From NCBI GenBank assembly GCA_039028895.1, contig JBCCHF010000035.1, positions 10,432-74,431 of the forward strand: 64,000 nt of DNA. Reading direction: 5' to 3'. Under the pieces are notes generated by a model. It did no database searches. It worked only from the letters and a program-made list of their open reading frames with translations, and had not been told where the DNA came from. Source of the DNA: JAHDCJ01 sp039028895. Its GTDB lineage: Bacteria > Bacteroidota > Bacteroidia > Chitinophagales > Saprospiraceae. The position numbers were made by a program, and so were the translations under genes. Positions 37,054 to 46,028 of this stretch are shown one piece after another (the first letter of the stretch is position 1; each line of letters starts with the position of its first letter).

Positions 37054-37545
37054 TTATTTTAGAACGGGTTTGGGGTTAGTCCCATTTTGTAATAATAATT
37101 GACCAAGTAACATCCAATCTTCAGCTTGGGCAAAAAAGCAACAGAATGCTTTTGGGAATCCATTTTTATGATCAAGCCACCAACCAGCATCGGCCGCTCC
37201 TATGGGTTGCCAAAGCTAGCCGAGGTATATGATTCTAAAGATTGACCCGTAGCTCTTTCCTGGATAATTCCCAATATTGCTGTATTAGCATTGTTGTATT
37301 CAAAAGTTTGGCCTGGTGCTTTCACTGAAGGGATGTCGAGCGCAATACCTTCCGTATCTGTCCCAACGTATAGTCTGACTATATCTGAAAATATGTTTTC
37401 GGAATTGATGTCATTTCTTAATCCTGATTGCATGAGCAACAAGTCTGCTATCGTGATTTTATTTCTTTCATCATTTTCCCATTCCTTTTTATAGGTACTT
37501 ACTTTTTCTTTTTCATTTTTGGTTTTTTTGATTCTCTGCCTACTC
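37054..37545 (-). pseudogene. Broken serine hydrolase (beta-lactamase fold)
   Basis: Frame one (37200-37540) gives KITIADLLLMQSGLRNDINS and EYNNANTAILGIIQERATGQ, the region around the Y-x-N of the family. At about 37205 the frame breaks. The continuation in another frame reads WQPIGAADAGWWLDHKNGFP then AEDWMLLGQLLLQNG and stops at 37054. The N-terminus with the S-x-x-K is missing. It is thus truncated at the front and frameshifted. The region upstream to 37708 holds only low-similarity DNA. Confidence 0.75.
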
Positions 37546-37707
37546 TAGATCGGATTTTCGGCGGTCTCCATCACTATTTTTCAAAAGTAAGGCTTTTGTC
37601 GTAAATAACTGATTCCTCCTATGTCCACCTTATACTTAGGCGTTCGATTTTCGCCCTGGCCCTGGGCAGAAATAGTTTCTTTGTTCTTATTGATTTCAAC
37701 CACCAAA

Positions 37708-37730
37708 AACTTTTTTGAGAGAGCTTCTAA
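37708..37730 (+). repeat. Degenerate MITE/IS5-type right end
   Basis: AACTTTTTTGAGAGAGCTTC with following TAA matches the right end of the 41134 MITE with a few changes. The preceding bases CAACCACCAAAAA also match the CAACAATCAAAAA inside that element. Confidence 0.6.
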
Positions 37731-37817
37731 TGATTTCCATTTTAAAATTTTCCTGTCTTTTAACTGTTCAATCGGTTATTAATGAACTAATATTTGTTTA
37801 AACTTTTGAACCAATGA

Positions 37818-38732
37818 TTATTTAACAAATAGATTCAAAACGTCAGATAAATCTGTAGTGTTACCATTTACAGTACGAAAGTTATCATAGTAACTGTCTG
37901 TAATAGGATAAAACCTTTCCGCTTGTTTCGCCTCAGACCAACCCTCTTTTATTGAATGCAATACATTCAAATTCTTTTCGTGAAGATTTAAAAACAAATT
38001 AGAAATTATCTCCCTGTCCGATTCAGACAGGCTCTTGTTGACTAAAACAGGTCCTAATGGAATTTCTTCGGAAATCCAAAGTAGTCTGGTTGACTGTTGA
38101 AGTAAAGAATCCTCTTCAATTTGTTTGAAATATTCGTTGCTCCCAATGGCACAGATGTCAGATTCTCCTTCAAGTAATTTATTAAAAGTTGAAGCATGGT
38201 CGCCCCCATATTTTACTTCTTTAAACTGTCTTTCAGGTGATTTAATACCTATAGAACTTAAAAGCAACCGGGGGACAAGATTTCCGGATGTAGAGCCCTC
38301 GCTTACAAACATCATAGAAAGATTATTTGCTTCATTTTTCAGTTCTTCTAAATCACTGATACTACTCCTGGTCAACAAAACTGTTTTATAATTATCAACA
38401 GCTCCTTTTCTTATTTTAAGAGTGGCAATGGGCTGCATGTTCTTGTTATCTAGTGAAAGGAGTAAGTAACCTAGTGTATTGATTAATCCTATATCAACTT
38501 CATCAGACTTTATTCCTTCAATAAAAGAAGGCACGTCTGGATAGCTCTCGATTTGAATCGGTCTTTCCAAAAGCAATTCCAATTCTTTTGAAACTGGCTT
38601 TAAGTTATTTATCCGATTATTTGTAGAATATGTGTACGTAGCCAATTTTAATGGTTCATCATTGCTTTTACACCCCATCAGCAGTAAGTTAACCAGTATA
38701 ATAATCAATAGGTTACTTAAGTTTTTATTCAT
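37818..38732 (-). CDS. PhnD-like phosphate/phosphonate-type substrate-binding lipoprotein
   Basis: 304 residues. Lipobox at LLLMGCKSND. The periplasmic-binding-protein pattern of the PhnD family is visible: LELLLERPIQIESYPDVPSF, DEVDIGLINTLGYLLL, FVSEGSTSGNLVPRLLLSS and VKYGGDHASTFNKLLEGESD. Relatives bind phosphonate, phosphite or other oxyanions for ABC transporters. No permease or ATPase gene is nearby, so it may be an orphan or a sensor protein. Confidence 0.8.
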   Translation of the reverse strand: MNKNLSNLLIIILVNLLLMGCKSNDEPLKLATYTYSTNNRINNLKPVSKELELLLERPIQIESYPDVPSFIEGIKSDEVDIGLINTLGYLLLSLDNKNMQPIATLKIRKGAVDNYKTVLLTRSSISDLEELKNEANNLSMMFVSEGSTSGNLVPRLLLSSIGIKSPERQFKEVKYGGDHASTFNKLLEGESDICAIGSNEYFKQIEEDSLLQQSTRLLWISEEIPLGPVLVNKSLSESDREIISNLFLNLHEKNLNVLHSIKEGWSEAKQAERFYPITDSYYDNFRTVNGNTTDLSDVLNLFVK

Positions 38733-38934
38733 CTTTATTGCTTGTTATTATTATGTTCTTTATGTCGGGTAATAGGTCTATGTTCAAGAGTTTATTTTAG
38801 TTTAAAATAGGGTTGACTGCATATTGTCTTCCACAACGCTTTCCTGTCGGTCAAGGGAAGGGAGGAAAACACTGCCATAACGGCTGTGGCAAGACTTTTG
38901 ATTTTTCCGCCAATTTGCTAACATCTTTTGCTAT

Positions 38935-38964
38935 GGTAGGTTAGGGTAGGTTAGGGTAGGTTAG
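38935..38964. repeat. Tandem repeat of GGTAGGTTAG, three copies
   Basis: Three perfect 10-bp units. The last unit includes the stop codon (TAA on the minus strand) of the ATP-grasp gene. The remaining gap 38733-38934 holds nothing recognised. Confidence 0.9.
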
Positions 38965-39863
38965 TTGTTTAAACTGCCGATCAATGCTTTATAGAAATCC
39001 AATTTATTGGCATTCTCTGGCAATCCTGAAACTTGCCCATCTCCTAATTCAACTATAATCCAATCACCATCTTTGACCTTTGCAACATCCATTGTGAAGA
39101 AATTACTTTTGATCTTAGGAATTATTGTTTCTATTCTCGAAAGATCAGGCTGTGTTTCTCCATAGTCCCCTTCGTCCCAATAGTTGAATCTACTCAAAAT
39201 CTTCCCATCCAATATAAAAAACCTGAATTCCTTCGTCAATGGCATCCCGCTTATTGAGTGTTCAGTTAGTTTTTCCAATTCTATGAATTCCCTATAAACA
39301 AGACCTTCATTCAAATCCTCGTCTTGTAGTTCCAAAAATCGGTTTGTAACGGTTTCGACTAGCCTAAGGTCACTCGCGTTGGGGATAAAACAAGCTTCAG
39401 TCCAATAGTGCTTCTGCGATTTTACATAATCTTTGACAATTATCGGTTTGTCTCCGAAAACCTTCAGATCACCTTTCAGGTCTTGAATAAGGAACTCTGA
39501 TTCCAGCTTCTTAAAAACGGTCTTCGGTGTAAGTTCAGAAATAGTATCGTAACTGTTCGGCAAGTAATGGCAAAACAAATACTCTTCTGGGGAATTAATT
39601 AAGCGTATGTTTCGGTCTAGTAGTCTTAGGTAAAACTTGCTATAAGACTCAGGCTTTAGCATCCATCCTCGATAAACCCCAATTTCTTGGTTTTCCGGTG
39701 GAGTCACCTTTTTAAAGGCCGAAAGAAAGTCCCCTCGTTTAAGGTCTTCAAAGCTGATTAGAGAGATTTCTATTTGGTGTGATTTTGCCGCTTCAAACTC
39801 TTCAGAGAACATGTAGTCAACCTGGCTTCTACTAAACCCATCATCGCAGAATATTAGTCTCAT
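38961..39863 (-). CDS. ATP-grasp domain protein
   Basis: 300 residues, cytosolic. The C-terminal two thirds follow the ATP-grasp fold: PIIVKDYVKSQKHYW (ATP-binding lysine), LVYREFIELEKL (E-x-E-type hinge), KEFRFFILDGKIL and the metal-binding end DWIIVELGDGQVSGL. Such proteins form amide or ester bonds by activating a carboxylate. It is transcribed 10 bases after the M6 peptidase gene. The substrate is unknown; a peptide or small acid is possible. Confidence 0.7.
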   Translation of the reverse strand: MRLIFCDDGFSRSQVDYMFSEEFEAAKSHQIEISLISFEDLKRGDFLSAFKKVTPPENQEIGVYRGWMLKPESYSKFYLRLLDRNIRLINSPEEYLFCHYLPNSYDTISELTPKTVFKKLESEFLIQDLKGDLKVFGDKPIIVKDYVKSQKHYWTEACFIPNASDLRLVETVTNRFLELQDEDLNEGLVYREFIELEKLTEHSISGMPLTKEFRFFILDGKILSRFNYWDEGDYGETQPDLSRIETIIPKIKSNFFTMDVAKVKDGDWIIVELGDGQVSGLPENANKLDFYKALIGSLNN

Positions 39864-39873
39864 TTATCATTCA

Positions 39874-41019
39874 TTAGTTAACAATCACTTTTACTTTATC
39901 ACTATGCTTGTTTGTTTCAATAACTTCTACTGATACATTCTTAAAAGTGTAGGATTCACCTTTAGCCATTGGTGCATCTTGAAGGAATTTGTATTCACTT
40001 TTTACGCCAGGTTTTACTTGAATAGGACCACTCCCTCCTGGTAAAGTCGTATTTACCAAATAAACTAAAGCTCCTTCTCTTGTTCTTATATCAAAACCTA
40101 TTTTTCTTCTGCTCTCTACAACCAAAGCACTTGCGCTATCAAGAGGAATCATAATAGCTTTTGTTCCACCAACTTTTTCAATTGCCTCTAATTCAACTAT
40201 AGTCTCACCACTTTCATGACATATAACTTGGTTGTCATCAATCCACCCCAAAATCCATCTTTCAAATGCAAAATAACCAGGTGCATTTCCAGCTTGGGTC
40301 CCCATTATTCCAAATGTACCGACAGATTTGAGTTGATTCTCACCCTCAAAATCATATAAGTCTGGCAAACCAAAAGTATGTCCCGTTTCATGTGCTAACC
40401 AAAGTCCTCCCCAATGATTTAAGTCATATCCTGAGGTTATGCCAACTGAAATATTTGCTCCAGTAGCTTTTATTTGATATTCTGGGTCAAGTGACTTAAA
40501 TACAGGACCTAAGGCGATTGCCTCAGCATCTGGATTTGACATAACAAGGACTACATCCGTTTCGCTAAAGTCAACTTTATCGCCTGCCAAATCTACAGCT
40601 TCTTGGATAAACTCCCGATGTGGTAAAAATTTATAAATCCCTGCTCCGTAATGGGCTGAAGGTTGACTTAATCGCAACCACTTAAAGTGAGGTTTTAAGT
40701 TTAATTCAAGTCGTCCATATGAAATTTCCTCATAGAATTCGCGCGCAATAGGATTAATAATAGAAAATACACTATCTACACTTCTAGTAGCTGGTACATC
40801 ATCAAAGTCAACGAAAAGAACAGTCATATTCAGCTTCCCGATTGAAGGCGCTAATCCCTCTACTTTTGGAAATCCAAGAGCGATTGGACCTTTTACAATT
40901 CTTGGAAGCTTACAAATAGATTCAGTCATTTTTTGTTGATTTGATTCCTCAGTTTCTTTGTTTTTACAACTTAAAATGACAAGGGACATTACGAAAATAA
41001 AAATTAATATTCTGGTCAT
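39874..41019 (-). CDS. M6-type metallopeptidase lipoprotein
   Basis: 381 residues. Lipobox in MSLVILSCKN. The zinc motif is HETGHTFGLPDLYD (H-E-x-x-H...), in the setting typical of immune-inhibitor-A-like M6 peptidases: LNMTVLFVDFDDVPATRS before it and FGIMGTQAGNAPGYFAFERW after it. The active site is complete. It is an extracytoplasmic anchored protease. The following gene, 10 bases on, encodes an ATP-grasp enzyme, so they share a transcript. Confidence 0.85.
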   Translation of the reverse strand: MTRILIFIFVMSLVILSCKNKETEESNQQKMTESICKLPRIVKGPIALGFPKVEGLAPSIGKLNMTVLFVDFDDVPATRSVDSVFSIINPIAREFYEEISYGRLELNLKPHFKWLRLSQPSAHYGAGIYKFLPHREFIQEAVDLAGDKVDFSETDVVLVMSNPDAEAIALGPVFKSLDPEYQIKATGANISVGITSGYDLNHWGGLWLAHETGHTFGLPDLYDFEGENQLKSVGTFGIMGTQAGNAPGYFAFERWILGWIDDNQVICHESGETIVELEAIEKVGGTKAIMIPLDSASALVVESRRKIGFDIRTREGALVYLVNTTLPGGSGPIQVKPGVKSEYKFLQDAPMAKGESYTFKNVSVEVIETNKHSDKVKVIVN

Positions 41020-41053
41020 TAGTTCTGTTTTTGATGTTGTATAAGCAATATAA

Positions 41054-41077
41054 GCTTACACCAGTAAAGGGACATTG
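41054..41077 (+). repeat. Short repeat related to the TTTACACC...GGGACATGG family
   Basis: CTTACACCAGTAAAGGGACA followed by TTGG matches the middle of the longer copies at 59075-59125 and 60494-60528. Confidence 0.45.
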
Positions 41078-41133
41078 GAATTGCAATAAAAAATGGGACA
41101 CTCAGTTAAGCTAAGCGGTCAGTATTTGGTGAT

Positions 41134-41302
41134 TAGAAGCTGTCTCAAAAATATACTTTGGGTTTGAATTGGGCCTTTTGAAACCATATTTTGTTTCAAA
41201 AAGCTTTGCGTAGCATACGGCTATGCGCAGTTTTTGCGCCTCATCTGATTTCAAAATTCCTCAATTCAACAATCAAAAACATTTTTGAGACAGCTTCTAA
41301 AT
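41134..41302. mobile_element. MITE, about 168 bp, IS5-related ends
   Basis: Left end TTAGAAGCTGTCTCAAAAAT and right end ATTTTTGAGACAGCTTCTAA are perfect inverted repeats, flanked by TA-rich bases. The inside has no ORF but has an internal hairpin (GCGTAGCATACGGCTATGCG). The ends differ by two bases from those of the decayed IS5-family element at 52802. Confidence 0.85.
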
Positions 41303-41325
41303 AATAATTCAAATTCACCTGATAT

Positions 41326-41547
41326 CTAGCCTTTTCTTCTAATAATCCAAAAATAAAATAATACCACTGAGGAAGGCAACCATATAAAAGTGATGATTTT
41401 GTTTATAGGAGCTCCTTTTGAAAGTATTGGTATCGAACATAATGCCCACAAGATTGCTGCTAGTGTAAAAATTATGCGAATAATTTTAAACCATTTACGT
41501 TTTTTGTCTTTTTCAAATTTATATCCAAAGTCAGGTGTATTTGCCAT
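41326..41547 (-). CDS. Small two-span membrane protein, 73 aa
   Basis: Start at ATG 41547 (a TTG five codons up overlaps the previous stop). A basic, lysine-rich N-terminus (KFEKDKKRKWFK) precedes two hydrophobic helices and a basic end. No family. It begins 12 bases after the stop of an unknown 226-aa protein, and the two are likely a unit. Confidence 0.55.
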   Translation of the reverse strand: MANTPDFGYKFEKDKKRKWFKIIRIIFTLAAILWALCSIPILSKGAPINKIITFIWLPSSVVLFYFWIIRRKG

Positions 41548-41558
41548 GGTTTTAGTTT

Positions 41559-42239
41559 TCAATCATCATTACTTTCGATGAATTCCAAAAATGAACTGGA
41601 TAAAGCTGATCCTAGTCCTTGCCCTACTCCCTTAATCACACCACCACCAAACTGATTGATTGGATTTTGTTCTTGATGGGAAGAATTATTTTGGATGCTT
41701 TCTTGAAATATTTGTTTATGAATACCAGAATTTCTAAAGTTACTGTCTTGTTTTGACTTTGAATAAAGGTGATTTAGTTCATCAAGAATGGTATAACAAT
41801 CTTTAATCAAAGCTTTTATATTTACCATTATCTTTTTATTGTTAACTATTTTGATTGGCTTTTTTAGGTTTTCATTTTCAATCCATCTACATAACATCCA
41901 TTTTTCTATTCTGTCATCAGGGTCTTTTGTCTTCTGTAAGAATGTATTTTGATATTTTTCTGCTAAAAATGATTGATGAAAGCTAGTAGTAGCAGGAAAA
42001 TATTCCATTAATTCTTTTAATTCATAATACTCAAAATTTTGTTTAAAAACATTTTTAAAAGTATTCCCCCAATTGGTAGAAATTAAAGACTTTCTTCTTT
42101 TTTTGTCGGTAAAAAATACATAAACAAAAATGCTGAAATTATTAGTTTGATCAGAAAACTCCATTTCAAAATAATCATTATTAAAAGTCTCTTTTATCAA
42201 CTGGCTGTTAGGTTGTGCTAACGAAACTACTCCTTTCAT
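41559..42239 (-). CDS. Unknown protein with Gly/Ser-rich C-terminus, 226 aa
   Basis: No signal or membrane segment. Aromatic, Asn-rich strands at the front (NNDYFEMEFSDQTNNFSIFV), a Lys-rich middle, then FGGGVIKGVGQGLGSALSSS near the end, which could be a small glycine-zipper helix. No family is recognised. It is paired with a small membrane protein. A possible membrane-active role is only suggested by the terminal segment. Confidence 0.55.
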   Translation of the reverse strand: MKGVVSLAQPNSQLIKETFNNDYFEMEFSDQTNNFSIFVYVFFTDKKRRKSLISTNWGNTFKNVFKQNFEYYELKELMEYFPATTSFHQSFLAEKYQNTFLQKTKDPDDRIEKWMLCRWIENENLKKPIKIVNNKKIMVNIKALIKDCYTILDELNHLYSKSKQDSNFRNSGIHKQIFQESIQNNSSHQEQNPINQFGGGVIKGVGQGLGSALSSSFLEFIESNDD

Positions 42240-42457
42240 TTTTCCTAAAATTTATTGATTGCCCCTATCAATAGATGATGTTTTAAGTAGTGAGCTTATT
42301 ATGGATTTCAAATTAAAGATGAAGGTTTTTGCAATTGTAGTGACTCTTGTTGACAAGCCATATTTTTTATACGCGGTGTTAGTGCCATGGCTCACTGTTG
42401 GGCCAAGAGATTTACGAGTTTGGTTATAACCAAATTTTATTGCTCAAATGTTTGATT
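42240..42457. other. Gap with a cassette-like boundary
   Basis: No gene. It contains ACGCGGTGTTAGTGCC at about 42371-42386, similar in form to the GTTAGC/GTTGTGC edges of the other spacers in this region. Confidence 0.3.
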
Positions 42458-43198
42458 TCACAGTTCGCTTATTTCCATAAGGACAATTAAACATATTGTA
42501 CTAAGTATTAAAAAAAGCACATAAGTCATCAATGATCGCACAATATTCAGTATTCGGCTACCTTCTGAAAATAATTGCCAAAACACCCAAAACGTATATG
42601 CAATTGCTGTTAGTACCGATAGTATCTCAACAATTTCACTTTCAATAAATTTTGCTCCAACTGCGAACAACGCATAAAAGATTGTCTGGTGCCCTGTAAT
42701 ATATGAATTTACAACGATGTGCTCCATGTAGTTTTTCCCTGACTTAAAAAATGATAAGTAAGAGGCTAAAGAAAATACTGGTATTAAAAGCAATGTAGAA
42801 TAAGCGTGATTCTCTGAGAACCATGCTGCCGTGCTGGATGCTTCTGCGCTTGTATCTTGTCCTGTTGCTCCACTCATCCATCCGCCTATTATGTCGCCTA
42901 TCCAAGGGGTTAGATTAGTCAATTTGGTAATCAAAAAATATACTGTGGACAATATGATTAAATAGGCAATTGGTCTAAAGTGATTCTTCCTTTTTCCATT
43001 TAAATATTCATTAAGACTGTAACCAGGTCTTGTAAATAATTCCTTTAGCGTGTAAAAAAAACCTCTGTTGATTTGAAAAATGCTTTCTGAAAATTCGTAA
43101 AGAAAATTTGTGAAGCTGATTCAGGCAACTTTCGAATTTTGTCCACAATGACTGCAAAAATTTCCTTCAACTCTATGTCCACAATTTTTACAATTCAT
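42458..43198 (-). pseudogene. DUF3667 membrane protein interrupted by an in-frame TGA
   Basis: The ATG at 43198 gives a zinc-ribbon-like start (MNCKNCGHRVEGNFCSHCGQ, four cysteines) and then hits TGA at 43121-43123. The same frame continues directly with SFTNFLYEFSESIFQINRGF and FTRPGYSLNEYLNGKR, the core of DUF3667, and four membrane spans to 42458. A basic residue is usual at the position of the stop, so a CGA to TGA change is likely. Either the gene is dead or a shorter protein starts downstream. Confidence 0.75.
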
Positions 43199-43271
43199 TC
43201 TCTTTTGATTTTAACAAACAAATTTGGATTTCACTGTTTTTTTGAACAAAAGAGCGGTTCAGAAAGCTGTC

Positions 43272-43829
43272 TTATTTCCTCAAGTTATATCTGCTTTCTA
43301 AATAGCTTTCTCTTGCGAGAATCATAAATGTGAAAGCCCAATATTTTCCTTCATACTTATAATACTTGTCGAGGAACCCAAACTGAACAAATCCTACGCT
43401 TCTATAGATTTTTATTGCTTTTGTATTACTACTTACAACTCCAAGCTCAATTGAATCAAGTTCCCGGTTTTCAAATGCTTTGTCTATAGTAGCTTTTAAT
43501 AACTCTGTACCTATTCCAAGTCCCGCAAATTCACTTTTAACAAACATATGGCTAATTACTCCTCGATGACTTGTTTTAGTTCGAGCCTCATTAGAATATC
43601 CACAAATTCCTATTAAGTTTTGATTTTTAAATGCTCCAAATAGAAAGTTGTTCGAATTGTATTTTTCTAAATACTTGTCAAATTTTAAATGTGTTTTTTT
43701 TACTTCATCTCTGTATAGAGTACCAAAATTGTCAGGAAATTTTAGTAGGCATTCTAATCTAATTTGCCTGTATTGACTTTTATCTAAAGCCTCTAATGGC
43801 CGGAATTTTACATTTTGACTGTTGTCCAT
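43272..43829 (-). CDS. GNAT family N-acetyltransferase
   Basis: 185 residues. VISHMFVKSEFAGLGIGTEL carries the acetyl-CoA loop (G-x-G-I-G), and TKAIKIYRSVGFVQFGFLDK is the C-terminal motif. Substrate unknown. It is a single gene with an unrelated neighbour on each side and a cassette-like spacer upstream. Confidence 0.85.
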   Translation of the reverse strand: MDNSQNVKFRPLEALDKSQYRQIRLECLLKFPDNFGTLYRDEVKKTHLKFDKYLEKYNSNNFLFGAFKNQNLIGICGYSNEARTKTSHRGVISHMFVKSEFAGLGIGTELLKATIDKAFENRELDSIELGVVSSNTKAIKIYRSVGFVQFGFLDKYYKYEGKYWAFTFMILARESYLESRYNLRK

Positions 43830-43849
43830 TCAATATGCTCCTAGTTTAT

Positions 43850-43972
43850 CGTCAGACCGTGAAAACGTGGGTTATTGCATGGTCTGACGGCGAGATATGG
43901 CCCTTGCGGTCCTAGATCGCCAGTGGTGAAGTAACTTGCTGCTTTGCCGTATGGTATATATGTCATGTTAGC
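43850..43972. repeat. Structured spacer, attC-like
   Basis: CGTCAGACC and GGTCTGACG pair over nine bases (43850-43889), followed by a second weaker pairing GGCGA/TCGCC. The spacer ends TATATATGTCATGTTAGC. It lies between GNAT and AbgT genes. Similar endings occur at other gene junctions in this region. Confidence 0.45.
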
Positions 43973-44080
43973 AATTCTATCTTTCTGAAAGTTAAATTAT
44001 TAGAACGATTTTTGATGAAGTATATTCTTGACTTAAAGAGCCTTGTGGCAGTTGAAAACCCTTTCTCAATTCTTCAAAAA

Positions 44081-45622
44081 TCAATACACATAACTGGCTT
44101 GAAAGCCTAGTGGAATGCCTATGATCCAGAAGATCACCAAGAAAATCGTCCAGAGAATCAGGAAGGCAATGGAATAAGGTATCATAATGGAAACCAAGGT
44201 TCCAATGCCAGTTTGTTTAAAGTATCTTTGACAGAAGACTACCACTAATGGGAAATATGGCATGAGTGGCGTAATGATATTGGTCGAGGAATCTCCAACT
44301 CTATAAGCCGCCTGTGTCAACTCAGCTGAGTAACCAAGTTGCATGAGCATCGGCACAAAGATAGGTGCCAACAGAGCCCATTTGGCAGATGCACTACCGA
44401 CAAATAAATTAACAAAGCCAGTCAGGAATACAATACCAGCTATGGTGACAGGCCCAGGAAGATTCAATGCCTTCAATGCATTGGCTCCTTTTATGGCCAA
44501 CAATGCACCCAGATTTGAGTTGGCAAAGGCAGCAATAAATAGTGCACAGAAAAAGGCCATTACTATGTAATAGGCCATTCCTTCCATTGCTTTAGACATA
44601 TCATCAATGACATCTTTGCTTTTTTTATAGCCTTTTGAAAAATATCCATAAATCACACCGGGTAATAAAAAGAATATAAAGATCAGTGGAACTATGGACT
44701 GCATGATCGGTGCAGTAAAAGAGCTTAGATTTCCACTAGCATCTCTGAATGGAGAATCGGCGGGAACTAGTGTATAACAAAATAAACCAAACAAAAGAAC
44801 TGATATAGCTGTCGCTATCCAGAAACCCTTTCTTTCATTAGCACTAATGGAACTCATATCGGGTGCTTCCTCGGTGTCTTCATCGACAGGAGCAGTCCGG
44901 TATAATCGTGGTTCGATAATTCGGTCTGTTATGTACCAACCTAGCAGGGTGATCAATATGCTTGAACAAGCCGTAAAGAAATAATTGCAAAGTGGATTGA
45001 TAAGGATTTCGGAATCTATGATCTGTGCGGCCGGTTGCGTAAATCCTTGAAGAAGTGGATCTAAAGCAGATGGTAATGGGTTAGCGCTGAAACCTCCGGA
45101 AACCCCGGCAAAAGCCGCTGCAATTCCTGCTAAAGGATGTCTGCCGGCGGCATAAAAAATGATTCCACCTAAAGGGATAACGAGAACATAACCAGCATCA
45201 ACAGCAGAGTGGGAGATGATACCCACGAAAATAACCATAGGCGTGAGCAGAGATTTAGGTGTCTTACTCAGCATCATTTTCAGTCCTGTATTGATGTACC
45301 CTGATCCGTCGGCTACACCGACTCCTAGCATAGCGACAAGTACAACACCCAAAGGAGCAAAGCTGGTGAAAGTGGTCACCATATTAGATAAGAAGTTTGC
45401 CATGGCCTCTCCCGTTAAGAGGTTCTGAACGCGAAGGGGGTCCCCGGTCCTGGGATTTATTTCCGCAAACTCAACTGGTGCCAGGAGGGCAGAAATAACC
45501 CACACAAGGAGTAGACTGATGAAGAATAATATCGCAGGATCGGGTAATTTGTTTCCGACCTTTTCTATGATATTTAGCATTTTGGTTACAAAACCCTTTT
45601 TTGCTTGTGTGCTCTCACTCAT
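44081..45622 (-). CDS. AbgT family transporter
   Basis: 513 residues with about 12 membrane helices. The family motifs include NKLPDPAILFFISLLLVWVI at the front, VMAFFCALFIAAFANSNLGA in the second half, and NLFVGSASAKWALLAPIFVP with the conserved helical hairpin before GDSSTNIITPLMPYFP. Members import p-aminobenzoyl-glutamate or export sulfonamides by proton exchange. No abgA/abgB peptidase gene is near. Confidence 0.9.
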   Translation of the reverse strand: MSESTQAKKGFVTKMLNIIEKVGNKLPDPAILFFISLLLVWVISALLAPVEFAEINPRTGDPLRVQNLLTGEAMANFLSNMVTTFTSFAPLGVVLVAMLGVGVADGSGYINTGLKMMLSKTPKSLLTPMVIFVGIISHSAVDAGYVLVIPLGGIIFYAAGRHPLAGIAAAFAGVSGGFSANPLPSALDPLLQGFTQPAAQIIDSEILINPLCNYFFTACSSILITLLGWYITDRIIEPRLYRTAPVDEDTEEAPDMSSISANERKGFWIATAISVLLFGLFCYTLVPADSPFRDASGNLSSFTAPIMQSIVPLIFIFFLLPGVIYGYFSKGYKKSKDVIDDMSKAMEGMAYYIVMAFFCALFIAAFANSNLGALLAIKGANALKALNLPGPVTIAGIVFLTGFVNLFVGSASAKWALLAPIFVPMLMQLGYSAELTQAAYRVGDSSTNIITPLMPYFPLVVVFCQRYFKQTGIGTLVSIMIPYSIAFLILWTIFLVIFWIIGIPLGFQASYVY

Positions 45623-45816
45623 TTTTTTGTCGTTAATTTTTGAAAGCTATGAATATATCCTTTTTTGATCTGGATCTATATTATATGAACAATCTTTAAA
45701 ATTTAGATTCTGATTTTCTGTCAGCTATTCTTACTTAGTTGAATTTCGTAAGCTTTATTTACCGATTCAATAAACAGTATTTCAATATTTACTTTTTCCG
45801 TGCTGAAATTAGGTAT

Positions 45817-45963
45817 AATAAGCTGTCTCAAAAATATTTTTAAGGTAAATGGCCATTGGTAAACTTCATTTTTTGCTACCAGGTTCAGCACTCAACAGCA
45901 ACTATGCAAGTCGCTATTCTTAAGTCTTTTCAGACCAATTCCACATTTTTGAGACAGCTTCTA
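45817..45963. mobile_element. MITE, about 146 bp, IS5-related ends
   Basis: Left end TAAGCTGTCTCAAAAATA and right end ACATTTTTGAGACAGCTTCT are inverted repeats of the same family as the element at 41134. The inside differs in sequence and has no ORF. The flanking gap 45623-45816 holds no gene. Confidence 0.8.
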
Positions 45964-46028
45964 GTGCTATGAGCTAAAATCGAATTTAGTTTTATATCTT
46001 GCTAGAGTTCGTTCATATCTTTTTATTC

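Noticed and set aside
38935..38964. TTAGGG-like repeat as a telomere-type or origin sequence
   Set aside because: Only three copies, internal to a chromosome-like region and overlapping a gene end; no other telomere or replication features.
42458..43198. Selenocysteine or other recoding at the TGA
   Set aside because: A basic residue is expected at that position and no SECIS-type hairpin or selenocysteine gene is seen; a point mutation is simpler.
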